From: Pelosinus fermentans JBW45
Lineage (GTDB): Bacteria > Bacillota > Negativicutes > DSM-13327
Length of the DNA: 64,000 bases
Direction: 5' to 3'
Assembly: GCF_000271665.2 (NCBI RefSeq)
Contig: NZ_CP010978.1
Coordinates: forward strand, 2,448,501-2,512,500
Shown: piece after piece, positions 1-9,703 of the stretch
Numbering within the stretch: the stretch's first letter is position 1
How the letters are laid out: the number at the start of each line of letters is the position of its first letter
Made by a program: the position numbers and the translations under genes
Notes under the pieces: model-generated
Told to the model about the DNA's origin: nothing
The model's database searches: none
Seen by the model: the letters and a program-made list of their open reading frames with translations, nothing else

Positions 1-1519
<1,519 letters not shown>

Positions 1520-1571
1520 TCAGACGGTAATTGTGAAATCTTAAATAATTTTATATAGGTGAGATATTGAA

Positions 1572-1698
1572 TGCCCCATTTATAGGGCTCTTCGTCCTAT
1601 CAAGAATCGGATAAGCTTAACGGCTGAAAACCAGCCAAGTAGCTAATGATACAAGCAACCAGAAAGATTACGTCTTATCTGCTTTGCCTTTATCCGAT
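1572..1698 (-). promoter_or_regulatory. possible structured 5-prime leader of nifJ
   Basis: The stretch 1442-2206 holds no supportable gene. Within it, ATCGGATAA (1606-1614) pairs with TTATCCGAT (1690-1698) and encloses a hairpin GGCTG/CAGCC (1622-1636). A further GCCC/GGGC hairpin lies at 1573-1588, nearer to nifJ. A 9-bp closing stem around an inner hairpin is what a folded leader looks like. I do not recognise a known riboswitch class here. It could equally be chance pairing in AT-rich DNA. Confidence 0.3.
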
Positions 1699-1917
1699 GA
1701 CTAAGGTGCTCATATGATATAATAACGAAAATAACAACCAAAATAGAAACAAAAACGAGAATAAAAGGTCAAATTTCTTGTAAGGGTTACTATAATATGC
1801 TATTTCATTTAAATGAACTTATGGATACAATAATAAGGTGATCTTGTGGAGAATATTTGGTAATGATAAGATATTAACTTTGATAGACAGCTAAACAACT
1901 AGAAAGAATGCGAAAAA

Positions 1918-1938
1918 CTAGCCCCCCAAGGGGGCTAG
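1918..1938 (-). terminator. intrinsic terminator reading towards nifJ
   Basis: On the minus strand CTAGCCCCC and GGGGGCTAG form a GC-rich stem with a tiny loop, followed by TTTTT. It lies about 480 bases upstream of nifJ, so it either ends a short untranslated transcript or acts as an attenuator for nifJ. Confidence 0.6.
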
Positions 1939-2221
1939 AAAGAAGTTACTAGACGATGAGAAATCGTCAACGTCAATAGTAATATGCTCGATAAGTAAGG
2001 TTTAGATACATTAGAGCGTAAAAGTAATGGAGTTAGGTGACGGTTCGAAACCATTGAAAAAGTCACTCTTTTTTTCAAAATCCTTCATTGTGCTGGATAA
2101 TTTGACTCTCAAAATTGAGTTTTGAGACATTTTTTCTGTCTTAAGATAGATTTACTAGCCTTGAAATAGCATTCAAAATAGTTTTTCAGTGGTTTCTGAC
2201 AGTTCTTTGACTCATAATACT

Positions 2222-2322
2222 CGCAGTTATACCCGATACGGAGAACCGTATCACTGGTAACGGTGAAAAAGTGCAATAAAAACACAGACTATCCATTAGT
2301 GGAGTAGAACTGTGTCTTTCTT
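2222..2322 (+). ncRNA. repeated structured RNA element with terminator (copy 1)
   Basis: GATACGG (2235-2241) and CCGTATC (2246-2252) form a perfect hairpin with loop AGAA. Flanking bases (GTTA.ACC / GGTAAC) extend the stem, and GAAAAA follows. About 30 bases later ACACAG (2282-2287) and CTGTGT (2310-2315) enclose CCATTAGTGG and are followed by TCTTTCTT, an intrinsic terminator. The same two-part layout is seen near 7.9 kb and, on the other strand, near 45.0 kb. It resembles a cis-regulatory RNA with a terminator platform. The class is unknown to me. Confidence 0.5.
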
Positions 2323-2457
2323 AATTATAAGCACTAAAGCCAACCGAAGGCCTACAAACCTTACAAGCCACATATCCCGCATCAACAGCCTCATCACGAC
2401 TATCATAGAACACCTTATGGCCTGGCGACACCATCCTCACATAGCGTAATGAATTTT
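2321..2457 (-). pseudogene. remnant of a protein ending in an Ada-like Cys domain
   Basis: The minus strand encodes GHKVFYDSRDEAVDAGYVAC followed by KVCRP and a short tail to a TAA. This matches the C-terminal metal-binding domain found in some thermonucleases and DNA-uptake proteins, where xYxSxxEAxxAGYxPCKxCRP is characteristic. A stop lies just upstream and the first cysteine half of the domain is missing, so only a scrap survives. It overlaps the terminator of the RNA element. Confidence 0.45.
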
Positions 2458-2507
2458 CTTATAATAGAGTGTACAACAAAGAACTTTAAATCTCCATATA
2501 TAAATAT

Positions 2508-2640
2508 AAAAGGCTAACAGATTAATCTGTTAGCTCTGTACTGATCTACGCTACAGCCAACGCTGATCATTACATACCTATGCAATCTTTCGACTACCAC
2601 AAGCACTACACAACCGACACTGGCCTTTCCTCGACTGCCA
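2508..2640 (+). repeat. three-copy repeat (copy 1): hairpin plus Cys-rich coding scrap
   Basis: Starts with a GCTAACAGAT/ATCTGTTAGC hairpin. The following ~110 bases are clearly related to 45228-45385 (opposite strand) and partly to 8451-8560. Read on the minus strand they encode a small C-terminal scrap containing GQCRLCSACGSRK and a stop, with a related KDHCRACL version in the 45-kb copy. It is probably the tail of a decayed zinc-binding gene that was copied together with its terminator. Confidence 0.4.
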
Positions 2641-2833
2641 CAGATCTCTCCGGTCGCACTATGGCAGGAAGGGTTATATTATAGAATGGCACTGGAAAAG
2701 AATAAGTATATGTAAATATCCACCAATCTATATCTTTAGATGGATGCTTCTGTTGGTGTTTTATATTATAATAAATAGGATAATTTTAATGTATAGTTGT
2801 CCTTAAAATCAAACGAGAAAAGAGGAATAACCA

Positions 2834-3283
2834 ATGGTAAAAATGAACAGCAAGCAACTTATGAATATCTTTCTAACAACCTTCGTACTCTTCAGTATAA
2901 TCACCATTACTAATACCAGCACCACCTATGCTGCTGCATTTCCAGTTGGAATAGTGAACTATCGGCTTCTAGTCGAACAGCATCCCGATTCAGCAAAAGC
3001 CCAAACAGCGATGAACGATGCTATTGCGCAAGCAAAAACCAACTTTGACACCAAATCAGTTAACATGAACGATCAAGAAAAACAATCATACTATCAGCAA
3101 CTACAACAAGGTCTTCAAATTAAGCAGCAGAATCTTTTAGAAACTATTCAAAATAAAGTAAACGATGCTGTTAAAGCCGTGGCGAAGTCTAAAGGTGTAA
3201 CTATTGTCGTAGACACAGGCGCTGCAGTCTATGGCGGACAGGATATAACTGATGATGTAATGAAAAAGATCGTGGCAAAGTAA
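2834..3283 (+). CDS. OmpH/Skp-family periplasmic chaperone-like protein
   Basis: 149 residues. An N-terminal signal sequence (hydrophobic core about residues 10-32, AAA cleavage region near 35) is followed by VGIVNYRLLVEQHPDS, a helical Gln/Lys-rich middle segment (residues 55-110) and VAKSKGVTIVVDTGAAVYGG, the usual OmpH C-terminal strand pattern. Skp/OmpH proteins hold unfolded outer-membrane proteins in the periplasm, so a diderm cell is implied. RBS AGAGGA ends 7 bases before the ATG. A second ATG three codons on is possible. An AT-rich promoter-like stretch (TATTATAATAAAT, about 2765) precedes it. Confidence 0.75.
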   Translation: MVKMNSKQLMNIFLTTFVLFSIITITNTSTTYAAAFPVGIVNYRLLVEQHPDSAKAQTAMNDAIAQAKTNFDTKSVNMNDQEKQSYYQQLQQGLQIKQQNLLETIQNKVNDAVKAVAKSKGVTIVVDTGAAVYGGQDITDDVMKKIVAK

Positions 3284-3405
3284 AGCGTTATCCAACTAAT
3301 AAAGAGGTCAACGGACAAAAATTGAACCGCCCCCTGTCAAGTAGACAGTAGAAAAAATAAAAAGGTTATGTATCGCCAATCATGTTTTCGTGATTGGCGA
3401 TATTT

Positions 3406-4329
3406 TTATGCAACGGATTTTGTGAGAAACACTCTGTATTCCAATGGTGTCATACATCTAAGTCGTTTCTGGTATCTGCCGTTGTTGTAATACTCTATAT
3501 AATCAATAATTGCTTGCTCAAGCTCAGTGTATGACTGAAATTTCTTTAGATAATACATTTCCGATTTCAGCATTCCCCAGAAGGCTTCCATTGGTCCATT
3601 GTCTATGCAACGGGCTACTCGTGACATGCTTTGTGTCATTTGAGCATCTTCTAGTTTTTTCTTAAAAGCTTTTGATGTATATTGAAAGCCACGATCACTG
3701 TGAAAGATTGGTCTGGCATCTGGATACGCTAAATGAGCCATGTCAAAGGTCTTGAATACAAGTTCGTTATTATTCGAACATCCAAAAACAAAAGCCACAA
3801 TACTTTTATCCGCCAGATCCAAAACAGCACTCAAATACGCCTTCTTGTCCAATCCGTACTTCATCTCAGTTACATCAGTAAGCCATTTTTCCCCAAATGA
3901 AACTGCATGAAATTCCCTGTTTAAAATATTTTCAGCCGTGATTTCAGGAGTAGATTTTTGATAGCTTTTTCTCTTTTTGCGACAGACAGAATACAAATGA
4001 AGAATATGCATAAGACGATAAACCCGCTTATAATTTATATGGAAAGGACTTTCTCTGTTGATCTTAATAGTCATTTGCCGATAGCCGAGAATGCCATTCT
4101 TTTCTTCATAAGCATTTTTAATAAGTGGTAACAGCATCTTGTTAAATAGCTCATTTTTGCTTTCTTTGCGGTGTAACCATTTATAATAGGAGGAACGTGC
4201 TATGCCTCCTAATGTACATAATGCTACGATGGAATAATTTTCTGCAGCATGAAGCTGCTTAATTACAGTATAGATGCTCTCATTACGGACTTGGCTTAGA
4301 ACCGCCTCCTTTCGATTTCGTCGAGTTTT
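3406..4329 (-). CDS. IS3-family transposase OrfB (DDE integrase)
   Basis: Catalytic subunit of the transposase. The first ATG is at 4137 but the frame is open back to a TAA at 4330-4332, and the upstream part (YSIVALCTLGGIARSSYYKW) is normal OrfB sequence, so the ATG-delimited ORF is too short. Integrase core residues are visible: D in WLTDVTEM, D in IFHSDRGFQYT and E in MEAFWGMLKSE, ending in NNGRYQKRLRCMTPLEY. Expression probably depends on reinitiation or frameshifting near the A6 run at 4326-4331. Only the AAAAAAC slip reading was tested by eye, and it ends at KKLDEIERRRF. Confidence 0.8.
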   Translation of the reverse strand, partial: KTRRNRKEAVLSQVRNESIYTVIKQLHAAENYSIVALCTLGGIARSSYYKWLHRKESKNELFNKMLLPLIKNAYEEKNGILGYRQMTIKINRESPFHINYKRVYRLMHILHLYSVCRKKRKSYQKSTPEITAENILNREFHAVSFGEKWLTDVTEMKYGLDKKAYLSAVLDLADKSIVAFVFGCSNNNELVFKTFDMAHLAYPDARPIFHSDRGFQYTSKAFKKKLEDAQMTQSMSRVARCIDNGPMEAFWGMLKSEMYYLKKFQSYTELEQAIIDYIEYYNNGRYQKRLRCMTPLEYRVFLTKSVA

Positions 4330-4969
4330 TTAGGAAATCATTCTCCATCTGCAGTCTTCGGTTTTGGGCTTCCAGCAAAGTATTTTTTGCATGTAATTTT
4401 TCTAGGTCAGACATTTCGTTTTCCGGTCTTCTTCTGCCGCGTTTATCCTGCAGAGATTCAACACCCTTTTGCTCATACTTATTCAACCATGAATATACTT
4501 GTTGATACGATACTTGGAATTTTTGTGCTGTCTCCATATAATTGTTCTGATGCTCAATGCAATATTTGACGATTTCGATTCGTTCATCATAAGATGTTCT
4601 TCGTCCTTTGGTCATGGTAATACGTCCTCCGGTTCCAGAAGTTTTTAGCTGTTCATGACCATTATACTTTAAAATCCATTTTTGAAGTTGCGTGCGTGAA
4701 CGAATACCATATTTTTTGCAGATTCCTGACAGAGAGTCTACCCCAGATAGATAATCTTGTACAGCGACTCTCTTAAGCTCTGCTGCATATTTGCTGTTTT
4801 GAGATTTTGATAGAAGACCCGCTTCTCCAAGTGACTGATAAATACGAACCCATTGTAAAAAGGCAGTAGCATTAACATGAAGGCTTTCTGCGATATGTCT
4901 TGCAGAGTCCTCACCTGACAAGTATCTCTGAACCCAATAAATTTTTTCTGATGGAATGAGCTTTTCCAT
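4283..4969 (-). CDS. IS3-family transposase OrfA (two HTH domains)
   Basis: DNA-binding partner of OrfB, 228 residues from the ATG at 4969 (an ATG at 5002 would add 11 residues). It has two helix-turn-helix units: residues 1-70 (AESLHVNATAFLQWVRIYQ) and 125-175 (ETAQKFQVSYQQVYSWLNKY). A C-terminal leucine-rich coiled coil follows (EKLHAKNTLLEAQNRRLQ). A paralogue from another IS lies at 43.4 kb. It overlaps the open frame of OrfB. Confidence 0.8.
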   Translation of the reverse strand: MEKLIPSEKIYWVQRYLSGEDSARHIAESLHVNATAFLQWVRIYQSLGEAGLLSKSQNSKYAAELKRVAVQDYLSGVDSLSGICKKYGIRSRTQLQKWILKYNGHEQLKTSGTGGRITMTKGRRTSYDERIEIVKYCIEHQNNYMETAQKFQVSYQQVYSWLNKYEQKGVESLQDKRGRRRPENEMSDLEKLHAKNTLLEAQNRRLQMENDFLKNSTKSKGGGSKPSP

Positions 4970-5005
4970 AGTTACTGAAAGCAAGTGCACCAGTGCTAGC
5001 AATAG

Positions 5006-5051
5006 AATAGGTAAACCTCAACCTTCGAATAAGGGTTGAGGTTTACCTATT
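5006..5051 (-). terminator. terminator of the carbonic anhydrase gene
   Basis: An 18-bp perfect stem (AATAGGTAAACCTCAACC at 5006-5023 with 5034-5051) and a 10-base loop, 30 bases past the carbonic anhydrase stop. The U-tract is weak, but stem length and position fit an intrinsic terminator. Confidence 0.7.
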
Positions 5052-5081
5052 TTTGATAATTATTACACTAGTTCCATTTGG

Positions 5082-5738
5082 TTACTTGATGAACTCAACC
5101 TCTCCCGATTCAAGATGATACTTGGCTCCTAGAAATTTTACACCTTCAACATGAGTGATTACATGATCGCTATTTAAAGAAGCCACCATGTTGATTATGT
5201 TAGCGTCAGTTGTGGCTTCGTATACATTATCAGAGTGCTTTGCTTTGGCTGCTGCAACAGCAGGTTGGATTTTGTCTGCAATTACTTTGATGTTGGGAGG
5301 CAATTCGCCACCATCAACCGTTGCCTTCACGGCACCACATTTTTCGTGACCTAATACAACAATTAGCTTGGCACCAAGATGCTCTACAGCATATTCGACA
5401 CTTCCTAACTCAATGGCATCAAGGACGTTGCCAGCTACACGCACGACGAAGAGTTCCCCCAAACCTTGATCGAAAAGGAGTTCTGGTGCAACACGAGAGT
5501 CAGAGCAACTTACAATCACGGCAAAGGGATGCTGACCTTTGGTCAATTCGATTCGTCTGGTTTTGCCAATTTCGCGGTCAGCATACTTCTCGGAGAGGAA
5601 ACGCTTATTGCCGTCAATTAACATTTTTTCCGCAACCTCAGCTGAGATGGAGGGTGCCGATGAGGAAGCTAGGACGGGAGTAATGAGAAATATAGTGATG
5701 AGAAGAGTAAATAGGATAGATAGGTACGGTTTGCGCAT
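5082..5738 (-). CDS. exported beta-class carbonic anhydrase
   Basis: Interconverts CO2 and bicarbonate with a zinc cofactor. 218 residues. Residues 1-24 form a classical signal peptide (hydrophobic core ending PVLASS), so the mature enzyme should act outside the cytoplasmic membrane, in the periplasm of a diderm. Zinc and active-site motifs are intact: SCSDSRVAPE (Cys and Asp-Arg dyad, about 77) and VLGHEKCGAV (His and Cys, about 133), with the family RVAGN motif between them. RBS AAAGGAG lies about 10 bases before the ATG. It is a single gene with its own terminator. Confidence 0.93.
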   Translation of the reverse strand: MRKPYLSILFTLLITIFLITPVLASSSAPSISAEVAEKMLIDGNKRFLSEKYADREIGKTRRIELTKGQHPFAVIVSCSDSRVAPELLFDQGLGELFVVRVAGNVLDAIELGSVEYAVEHLGAKLIVVLGHEKCGAVKATVDGGELPPNIKVIADKIQPAVAAAKAKHSDNVYEATTDANIINMVASLNSDHVITHVEGVKFLGAKYHLESGEVEFIK

Positions 5739-5990
5739 AGTTTCGATAACTCCTTTAGTAATATTTGGTGTTAGTGTTGCTTCGACAATTCACAAGGGCA
5801 TTCCTGCCATCAAAGCGGCAATGTTCAATATAGTACTAATTAGCTGTTTGACCCAATACAACTGTTGTAGTGGATAAACCTGAACGACCGGTGCCGATAC
5901 AACAGCTTTGCAGTGGATCGAACTGGGTAGGAATACACTTGATTGCCTATTTTGCTCTATAAAAGTATTATATTTCTCTAAATGGACCTG
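5739..5990. other. gap without a supported gene
   Basis: Upstream region of the carbonic anhydrase. A minus-strand frame ending near 5796 (YPLQQLYWVKQLISTILN) could be a coding scrap, but no family is recognised. Confidence 0.4.
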
Positions 5991-6243
5991 TTCCTAGCTT
6001 TTTATTTATTGACCAACCATCACAGGTGTATTTTCCATCTAAGATTGATGCATAAGACACCGATAAGAAAAAAGAAATAAATAATCTATATCAATTTATT
6101 TTTAATCGAGTTAAAGAATTAGACGGTAAAATCCAAGTCATATTGTTGATCATGCTAATTTGAATAATGAGGAGTTTCAAAAAGCCGTGATAGAGAAATG
6201 GTGGGATGGTAAGAAGTTGATTCCTAATAATTGGTATAAGTAA
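5991..6243 (+). pseudogene. C-terminal remnant of a DUF3732 protein
   Basis: The plus strand encodes NGPVPSFLFIDQPSQVYFPS, then a stop. After a frame change come KKEINNLYQFIFNRVKELDG and DHANLNNEEFQKAVIEKWWD ending GKKLIPNNWYK. DQPSQVYFP and the DHANL/W-DG-KLIP pattern are diagnostic of DUF3732, the C-terminal part of an SMC-like ATPase often found in mobile and defence loci. At least one stop and one frameshift, plus loss of the N-terminus, make it dead. Confidence 0.7.
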
Positions 6244-6309
6244 AGCTGAATTATGGAAAAAGATATAGATTTTTGTGTGAATATTTATGAAAATCTTCCA
6301 TAAGTTTAA

Positions 6310-6337
6310 GCCTTCCGACATTTGTCGGAAGGCTTTG
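6310..6337 (+). terminator. intrinsic terminator
   Basis: GCCTTCCGAC and GTCGGAAGGC pair perfectly around ATTT, followed by TTTG. It lies 67 bases past the DUF3732 remnant. Confidence 0.7.
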
Positions 6338-6465
6338 ATGATTAGTATATTATGAAGTTTTTTAAGAGCTCAATAGTAATAAATTATATTTAAAAATATC
6401 ATAAACTAGAGAAAGGGGGGCATGAACGTTGTTCTCCTGCCGTTGCCCTAGTTTACTACTTCCTA

Positions 6466-6685
6466 TACCAACCAACCCCACAATTCCTTCCTCCCTAACA
6501 TACCTACCAAGATCATTATCATATTCAACCCGGCAAGCTTCTTCATCAAACAGCAGCTGCCACGCAAACTCATTAGCCTCTCGTTTAAAGCGACCAGGAG
6601 AGAAGAAAGTATGTTTATCATGAAGTAGTAGCCCCAGCCTTTGTGGAATAAGGCATGCCTTTAGTGCCATGTCCATTAAAGTAAC
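6466..6685 (-). pseudogene. remnant of an ImmA/IrrE-type metallopeptidase
   Basis: The minus strand encodes MALKACLIPQRL followed by HTFFSPGRFKREANEFAWQL and a DEEACRVEYDNDLGRY tail. FSPGRxxREANEFAxxLL is the conserved segment after the HExxH zinc motif in ImmA/IrrE proteases, which cleave phage-type repressors. Where HELGHALLHPKL is expected the frame reads MALKACLIPQRL, so the catalytic histidines and glutamate are gone. The N-terminus is also missing. Confidence 0.6.
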
Positions 6686-6733
6686 ATTTATATTTAAGAT
6701 TGGGTGGGGTGAGAAGTAGCATTGTAATGGCGA

Positions 6734-6777
6734 AAGAATTCCTGCCTGATTTTTGTGGAAATTGGGCAGGAATTCTT
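6734..6777. repeat. inverted repeat of a dispersed motif
   Basis: AAGAATTCCTGCC (6734-6746) and GGCAGGAATTCTT (6765-6777) form a 13-bp perfect stem. The inner part, TTTTTGTGGAAATTGGGCAGGA, shortened here to GAAATT-GGGCAGGA, recurs near 32.21 kb as GAAATTTGGCAGGA. It looks like a dispersed non-coding repeat. Confidence 0.4.
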
Positions 6778-7102
6778 GTATTATATGGTAAATATAGATG
6801 ATATAAAAGATGTTTATAACCTTGAATTTATGGGGAAACAACTAACTGATATAAGATATGTTATTGATTTAACCCCAACGATGTGATTGGAGTTAATTGT
6901 GATGTGTATAAAGTGAATTATTTAAGGTTAAAAGCATGTCTAACAATTTGAGAATATATGTAAATTTATTAGCTGAATGCACCAGCAACTCCCGAAACAT
7001 GCTGCCATAATCAAATTAAGCTTAAATAATGTCTAATTTGCGATCATGAGGACGTTTTCAAAAAATCAACGAGAGAGCATTAATTATTATGGGAGGTTTA
7101 TT

Positions 7103-7744
7103 ATGAAAGTTACCGATTTAACACATATTATTCATTCGGATATGCCAGTTTTTCCAGGAACTGAACAGCCAATTTTTGAAAAAGCAAATACATTGGGAAA
7201 TGATGGTTTTCATGAGGCGAAAATAACTATGTACTCACATACAGGTACACATATAGATGCACCTGCACATATGTTGAGTAATGGACCTTATTTAGATAAT
7301 TTTAATATAGAACATTTTATTGGAGATGCTACTATTCTCGATTTTTCAGATAGAAAAATGAAATTAATAGATGTTGATAGTTTAAAGTCCTATGAGGAAA
7401 AAATAAAAAATGTTGAGTTCATTATAATAAAAACAGGATGGAGTAAATACTGGGGTGATAAAAAGTACTATGAAGATTTTCCTTCTTTGAGTGAAGAATC
7501 AGCCAAATGGTTGTCAGAATTTAATTTAAAGGGCATTGGCATTGACGCAATTTCAATTGATGATATAGAATCAACCACGTTTGCAGTTCATAAAATATTA
7601 ATGCCGAAGAACATCATAATTATTGAGAATCTAACAAATTTAGATTCCATTAGCAAGGAATATTTTATTTTAAGTATTATGCCACTGAAACATAAAAATG
7701 CTGATGGTTCACCAGTACGGGCTATTTCCATAGAAAATATATAG
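7103..7744 (+). CDS. cyclase-family metal-dependent hydrolase (kynurenine formamidase-like)
   Basis: 213 residues. The motif HTGTHIDAPAH (about residue 46) is the metal-binding signature of the cyclase/KynB family, which hydrolyses amides or esters such as N-formylkynurenine. The N-terminal DLTHIIHSDMPVFPG and C-terminal PLKHKNADGSPVRA also fit. The start is chosen at 7103 because GGGAGG lies 7 bases before it; an ATG at 7046 has no RBS. No neighbouring kyn or trp genes exist, so the substrate is unknown. It stands alone between decayed DNA. Confidence 0.88.
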   Translation: MKVTDLTHIIHSDMPVFPGTEQPIFEKANTLGNDGFHEAKITMYSHTGTHIDAPAHMLSNGPYLDNFNIEHFIGDATILDFSDRKMKLIDVDSLKSYEEKIKNVEFIIIKTGWSKYWGDKKYYEDFPSLSEESAKWLSEFNLKGIGIDAISIDDIESTTFAVHKILMPKNIIIIENLTNLDSISKEYFILSIMPLKHKNADGSPVRAISIENI

Positions 7745-7855
7745 CAAACTTAGGTCACAATATAATTGGCAGGGCTTTTTGATGCAGAAAATCAAGGTGC
7801 AATGGAATTAGGATTGATCTGTTGGTTTAATTGACTTATTTGATGTGAAATAAAC

Positions 7856-7946
7856 TTCGTCGTTATACCCTGATACGCAGAACCGTATCATTTATAACGG
7901 CGAAAAATGGCATCAACCTTTACAAATTGCGGGGTTGAGGTTTTAT
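7856..7946 (+). ncRNA. repeated structured RNA element with terminator (copy 2)
   Basis: Nested stems: CGTCGTTAT (7858-7866) with ATAACGGCG (7894-7902), and inside it GATACG (7872-7877) with CGTATC (7884-7889) around CAGAAC. GAAAAA follows, then TCAACC (7913-7918) with GGTTGA (7933-7938) and a GGTTTTATTTTTT tract, an intrinsic terminator. The outer stem differs in sequence from the 2.2-kb and 45-kb copies while still pairing, which argues for function as RNA. Confidence 0.5.
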
Positions 7947-8104
7947 TTTTTAGCGACTTACTAGAGTTGATAGTGGCAACTCAACTGTTAGTTGGATTTA
8001 TTGGATGTATCTGCAACTGCTGTTTGGTGGATTTTATCATCAAGCGAAGATACAATGATATTGTCAGTACTGATATTATTGAAGAGGAAGATTACTAATG
8101 CTTA

Positions 8105-8422
8105 ATGACAACGAGATTGGGTAACGCATTGCCCTGTTACGGAAAGAAAGAGGATATCGCAGGAACAAATCAGCCTCATTTTGAATGTTACCCCGCTTTG
8201 CCAGATACATCTTTGATTAACGCTCACTTGATCTTTGTTGAAAAAACGTTCATCAAGGCTGCGCCAGACTGGGAAAAAAATGAATTTTTCTATATATCTG
8301 GTGATTTGGCTAGGTATTATGATTGGGAAATTATTCAGTGTGAGGAACGGATTATAGACTGCAATTCGGCAGGTATACCACATCAACATGTGGTGAATTA
8401 CATAATCGCTAGAAAAAATTAG
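8105..8422 (+). CDS. hypothetical protein (phage-like)
   Basis: 105 codons. Composition is protein-like: EKTFIKAAPDWEKNEFFYIS, LARYYDWEIIQCEERI and a HQHVVNYIIAR end. I recognise no domain. There is no clear RBS at this ATG. GAAGAGGAA a few bases upstream would better serve an ATG at 8098, which stops after 8 codons, so the true N-terminus may be lost. It lies downstream of RNA-element copy 2 and is followed by a terminator. Confidence 0.4.
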   Translation: MTTRLGNALPCYGKKEDIAGTNQPHFECYPALPDTSLINAHLIFVEKTFIKAAPDWEKNEFFYISGDLARYYDWEIIQCEERIIDCNSAGIPHQHVVNYIIARKN

Positions 8423-8450
8423 AAAGTGATAATGAGGATTTCGAAAAAAA

Positions 8451-8478
8451 GCTAACAAAAATACCCGTTAGCTTTTAG
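8451..8478 (+). terminator. intrinsic terminator
   Basis: GCTAAC (8451-8456) pairs with GTTAGC (8467-8472), followed by TTTT. The same stem begins the repeats at 2.5 kb and 45.4 kb. Confidence 0.6.
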
Positions 8479-8479
8479 A

Positions 8480-8563
8480 AAGAGCCCATAATCAATCTAC
8501 ACTACGGCTAATACCGAGCATTCACAACCGACACTGACCTTTGCTCAACTGCCTTATAAAACA
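8480..8563 (+). repeat. three-copy repeat (copy 2, eroded)
   Basis: It contains CACAACCGACACTGACCTTT, nearly identical to part of the 2.5-kb repeat, with the upstream CTACACTACGGCTAATACCG stretch also related. On the minus strand the scrap SKGQCRL plus stop corresponds to the Cys-rich tail in copy 1. Confidence 0.4.
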
Positions 8564-8627
8564 ATACCAAGGTTGGGTTGAGGCTAGAATGACAGTTAGG
8601 TACTAGATAGATGTTTAAGATTAATCG

Positions 8628-8662
8628 AGGAGAACCGTATCATTTATAATGCCTAAAAACCT
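8628..8662 (+). repeat. fragment of the structured RNA element (copy 3)
   Basis: GGAGAACCGTATCATTTATA matches the 3-prime half of the GATACG hairpin and the following bases of copy 2. The 5-prime half and the terminator are absent. Confidence 0.4.
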
Positions 8663-8687
8663 CTGATAAAATATTGTATAAATTTGG

Positions 8688-8989
8688 CGGATCAGCGGAA
8701 GAAGATATAGACCTGAACTGCGAAGAGGATGGTCTACCTGTCACCCTAGTGCTCAATAGTGGTTTGAAAATTATAATGCACTTATCCAAGGAATATGACG
8801 GAATGCCTCATGGAAGAACTTAAGCGTCCAAGTCGATTTTCGCGGAGTATATGTGCCAAGTTTGTCGAGGGTGAATTCGTAGCAATTGATATGCAGGAGG
8901 TTGTGGCTATGAGTGTGTCTGGTCTAGCAGATATTGAATGGGGAAAGCCGAGAGTATTGCAAACTCAAAGTGCTTTCACTAGCGAATAG
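8688..8989 (+). pseudogene. phage zinc-ribbon protein, fragment (cassette A)
   Basis: Two frames joined by a frameshift near 8795 read AEEDIDLNCEEDGLPVTLVL and then MTECLMEELKRPSRFSRSIC, AKFVEGEFVAIDMQEV and VSGLADIEWGKP. This is the middle of the protein that is intact at 35166-35789. The C-terminal zinc-ribbon half is missing, replaced by unrelated sequence after a stop at 8987. Confidence 0.7.
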
Positions 8990-9136
8990 GAACGCTATCG
9001 TATTGAATGTGCCAATAAGACATAAGATATACGCGGAAGGAGTAAGCATGGCTAAATTTTAATCAATCTGAGTCCTTCCTCACTGACATAACTCTATTAT
9101 GCATACCTAGGTATAATGATAAGCGTGGTTTGATTG

Positions 9137-9475
9137 CTACTGGTAGTGGACGTTCACATGTTTTGAAGCAACCTGACTTTGTTCTATGCTAGTAAACCAG
9201 TAGAGAAGTCCTCTGGCCACAGTTCCAACTAAGAAGAAAAGCAAAAAGTGAAAGAACCAGTTCCATTTATATAGTTGGAAAATACCTAGTAGGGAATATA
9301 AAGGCAAGATACCAAAAACTATAACTGCACAACCGATACCATTCCATAGAAAGAAATTTTTCCATGAAGAAGTATATTGGAATACTAGCATATACATTAT
9401 TGGTCCCAAGAAATCCAATGTTGGTAAGATACGCTTGCCGACAGTCTTCCAACCTCATAAATATCATACGGCATA
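9137..9475 (-). pseudogene. CBO0543-family membrane protein, internally deleted (cassette A)
   Basis: Nearly identical to the gene at 36199-36825 but with about 240 bases removed between TATTGGTCCCA and AGAAATCCAATG (around 9414), which joins the N-terminal few residues out of frame to the C-terminal half (FQYTSSWKNFFLWNGIGC onward). Three membrane spans remain in the open part. Confidence 0.7.
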
Positions 9476-9557
9476 TAAATCAACCCCATCAAAATTACTT
9501 ATGTTTAAGTGTTGGTTTATTTCACGATAACTATTCAATAAAATGGAGGCTGACAGT

Positions 9558-9680
9558 ATGAAAGCAATAACGATTCTGCAGCCGTGGGCGAGTTTATTCG
9601 CCTGCGGTGCAAAACAGATAGAGACCGCGAATGTGGACCCAAAGTTAAGTATTGGGAAAAGAAAGAAGGGTATAGTATAA
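9558..9680 (+). pseudogene. ASCH-domain protein, deletion fusion (cassette A)
   Basis: Begins MKAITILQPWASLFACGAKQ, the ASCH start (proposed RNA-binding fold), then jumps at GAATGTGGACC into the end of the small Cys protein found intact at 37184 and stops after 40 codons. Most of the ASCH fold is missing. Confidence 0.7.
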
Positions 9681-9685
9681 AAAAG

Positions 9686-9703
9686 GATCAGCGTATGCTG
9701 ATC
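9686..9703 (-). terminator. intrinsic terminator of the 43-residue basic protein
   Basis: On the minus strand GATCAGC and GCTGATC pair around a 4-base loop, followed by CCTTTTTTA. It starts immediately after the stop codon of the small gene. Confidence 0.7.

Larger units (their letters stand above)
3323..5005 (-). mobile_element. IS3-family insertion sequence (IS150-like)
   Basis: Two consecutive minus-strand frames (orfA, orfB) of an IS3-type transposase. The orfB-side end is recognisable (TGAACCGCCCCCTGTCAAG from 3323). The orfA-side end is less clear and probably lies near 5005, directly against the terminator of the carbonic anhydrase gene. I could not make out a matching left terminal repeat, so the element may be trimmed there. 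Confidence 0.75.

Noticed and set aside
1606-1698. Match to a known riboswitch class in the nifJ leader
   Set aside because: Compared from memory with c-di-GMP, THF, ZTP, fluoride, TPP and cobalamin patterns; none fits, so only an unnamed structure is claimed.
6362-6466. C-terminal extension of the ImmA-like remnant (VGIGSSKLGQRQENN)
   Set aside because: Departs from any ImmA/IrrE pattern and is probably read-through into unrelated sequence.
7907-8098. 63-codon frame starting ATGGCATCAACC
   Set aside because: Its first codons lie inside the terminator hairpin of RNA-element copy 2 and there is no RBS. The hydrophobic remainder may be a coding scrap but cannot be supported as a gene.
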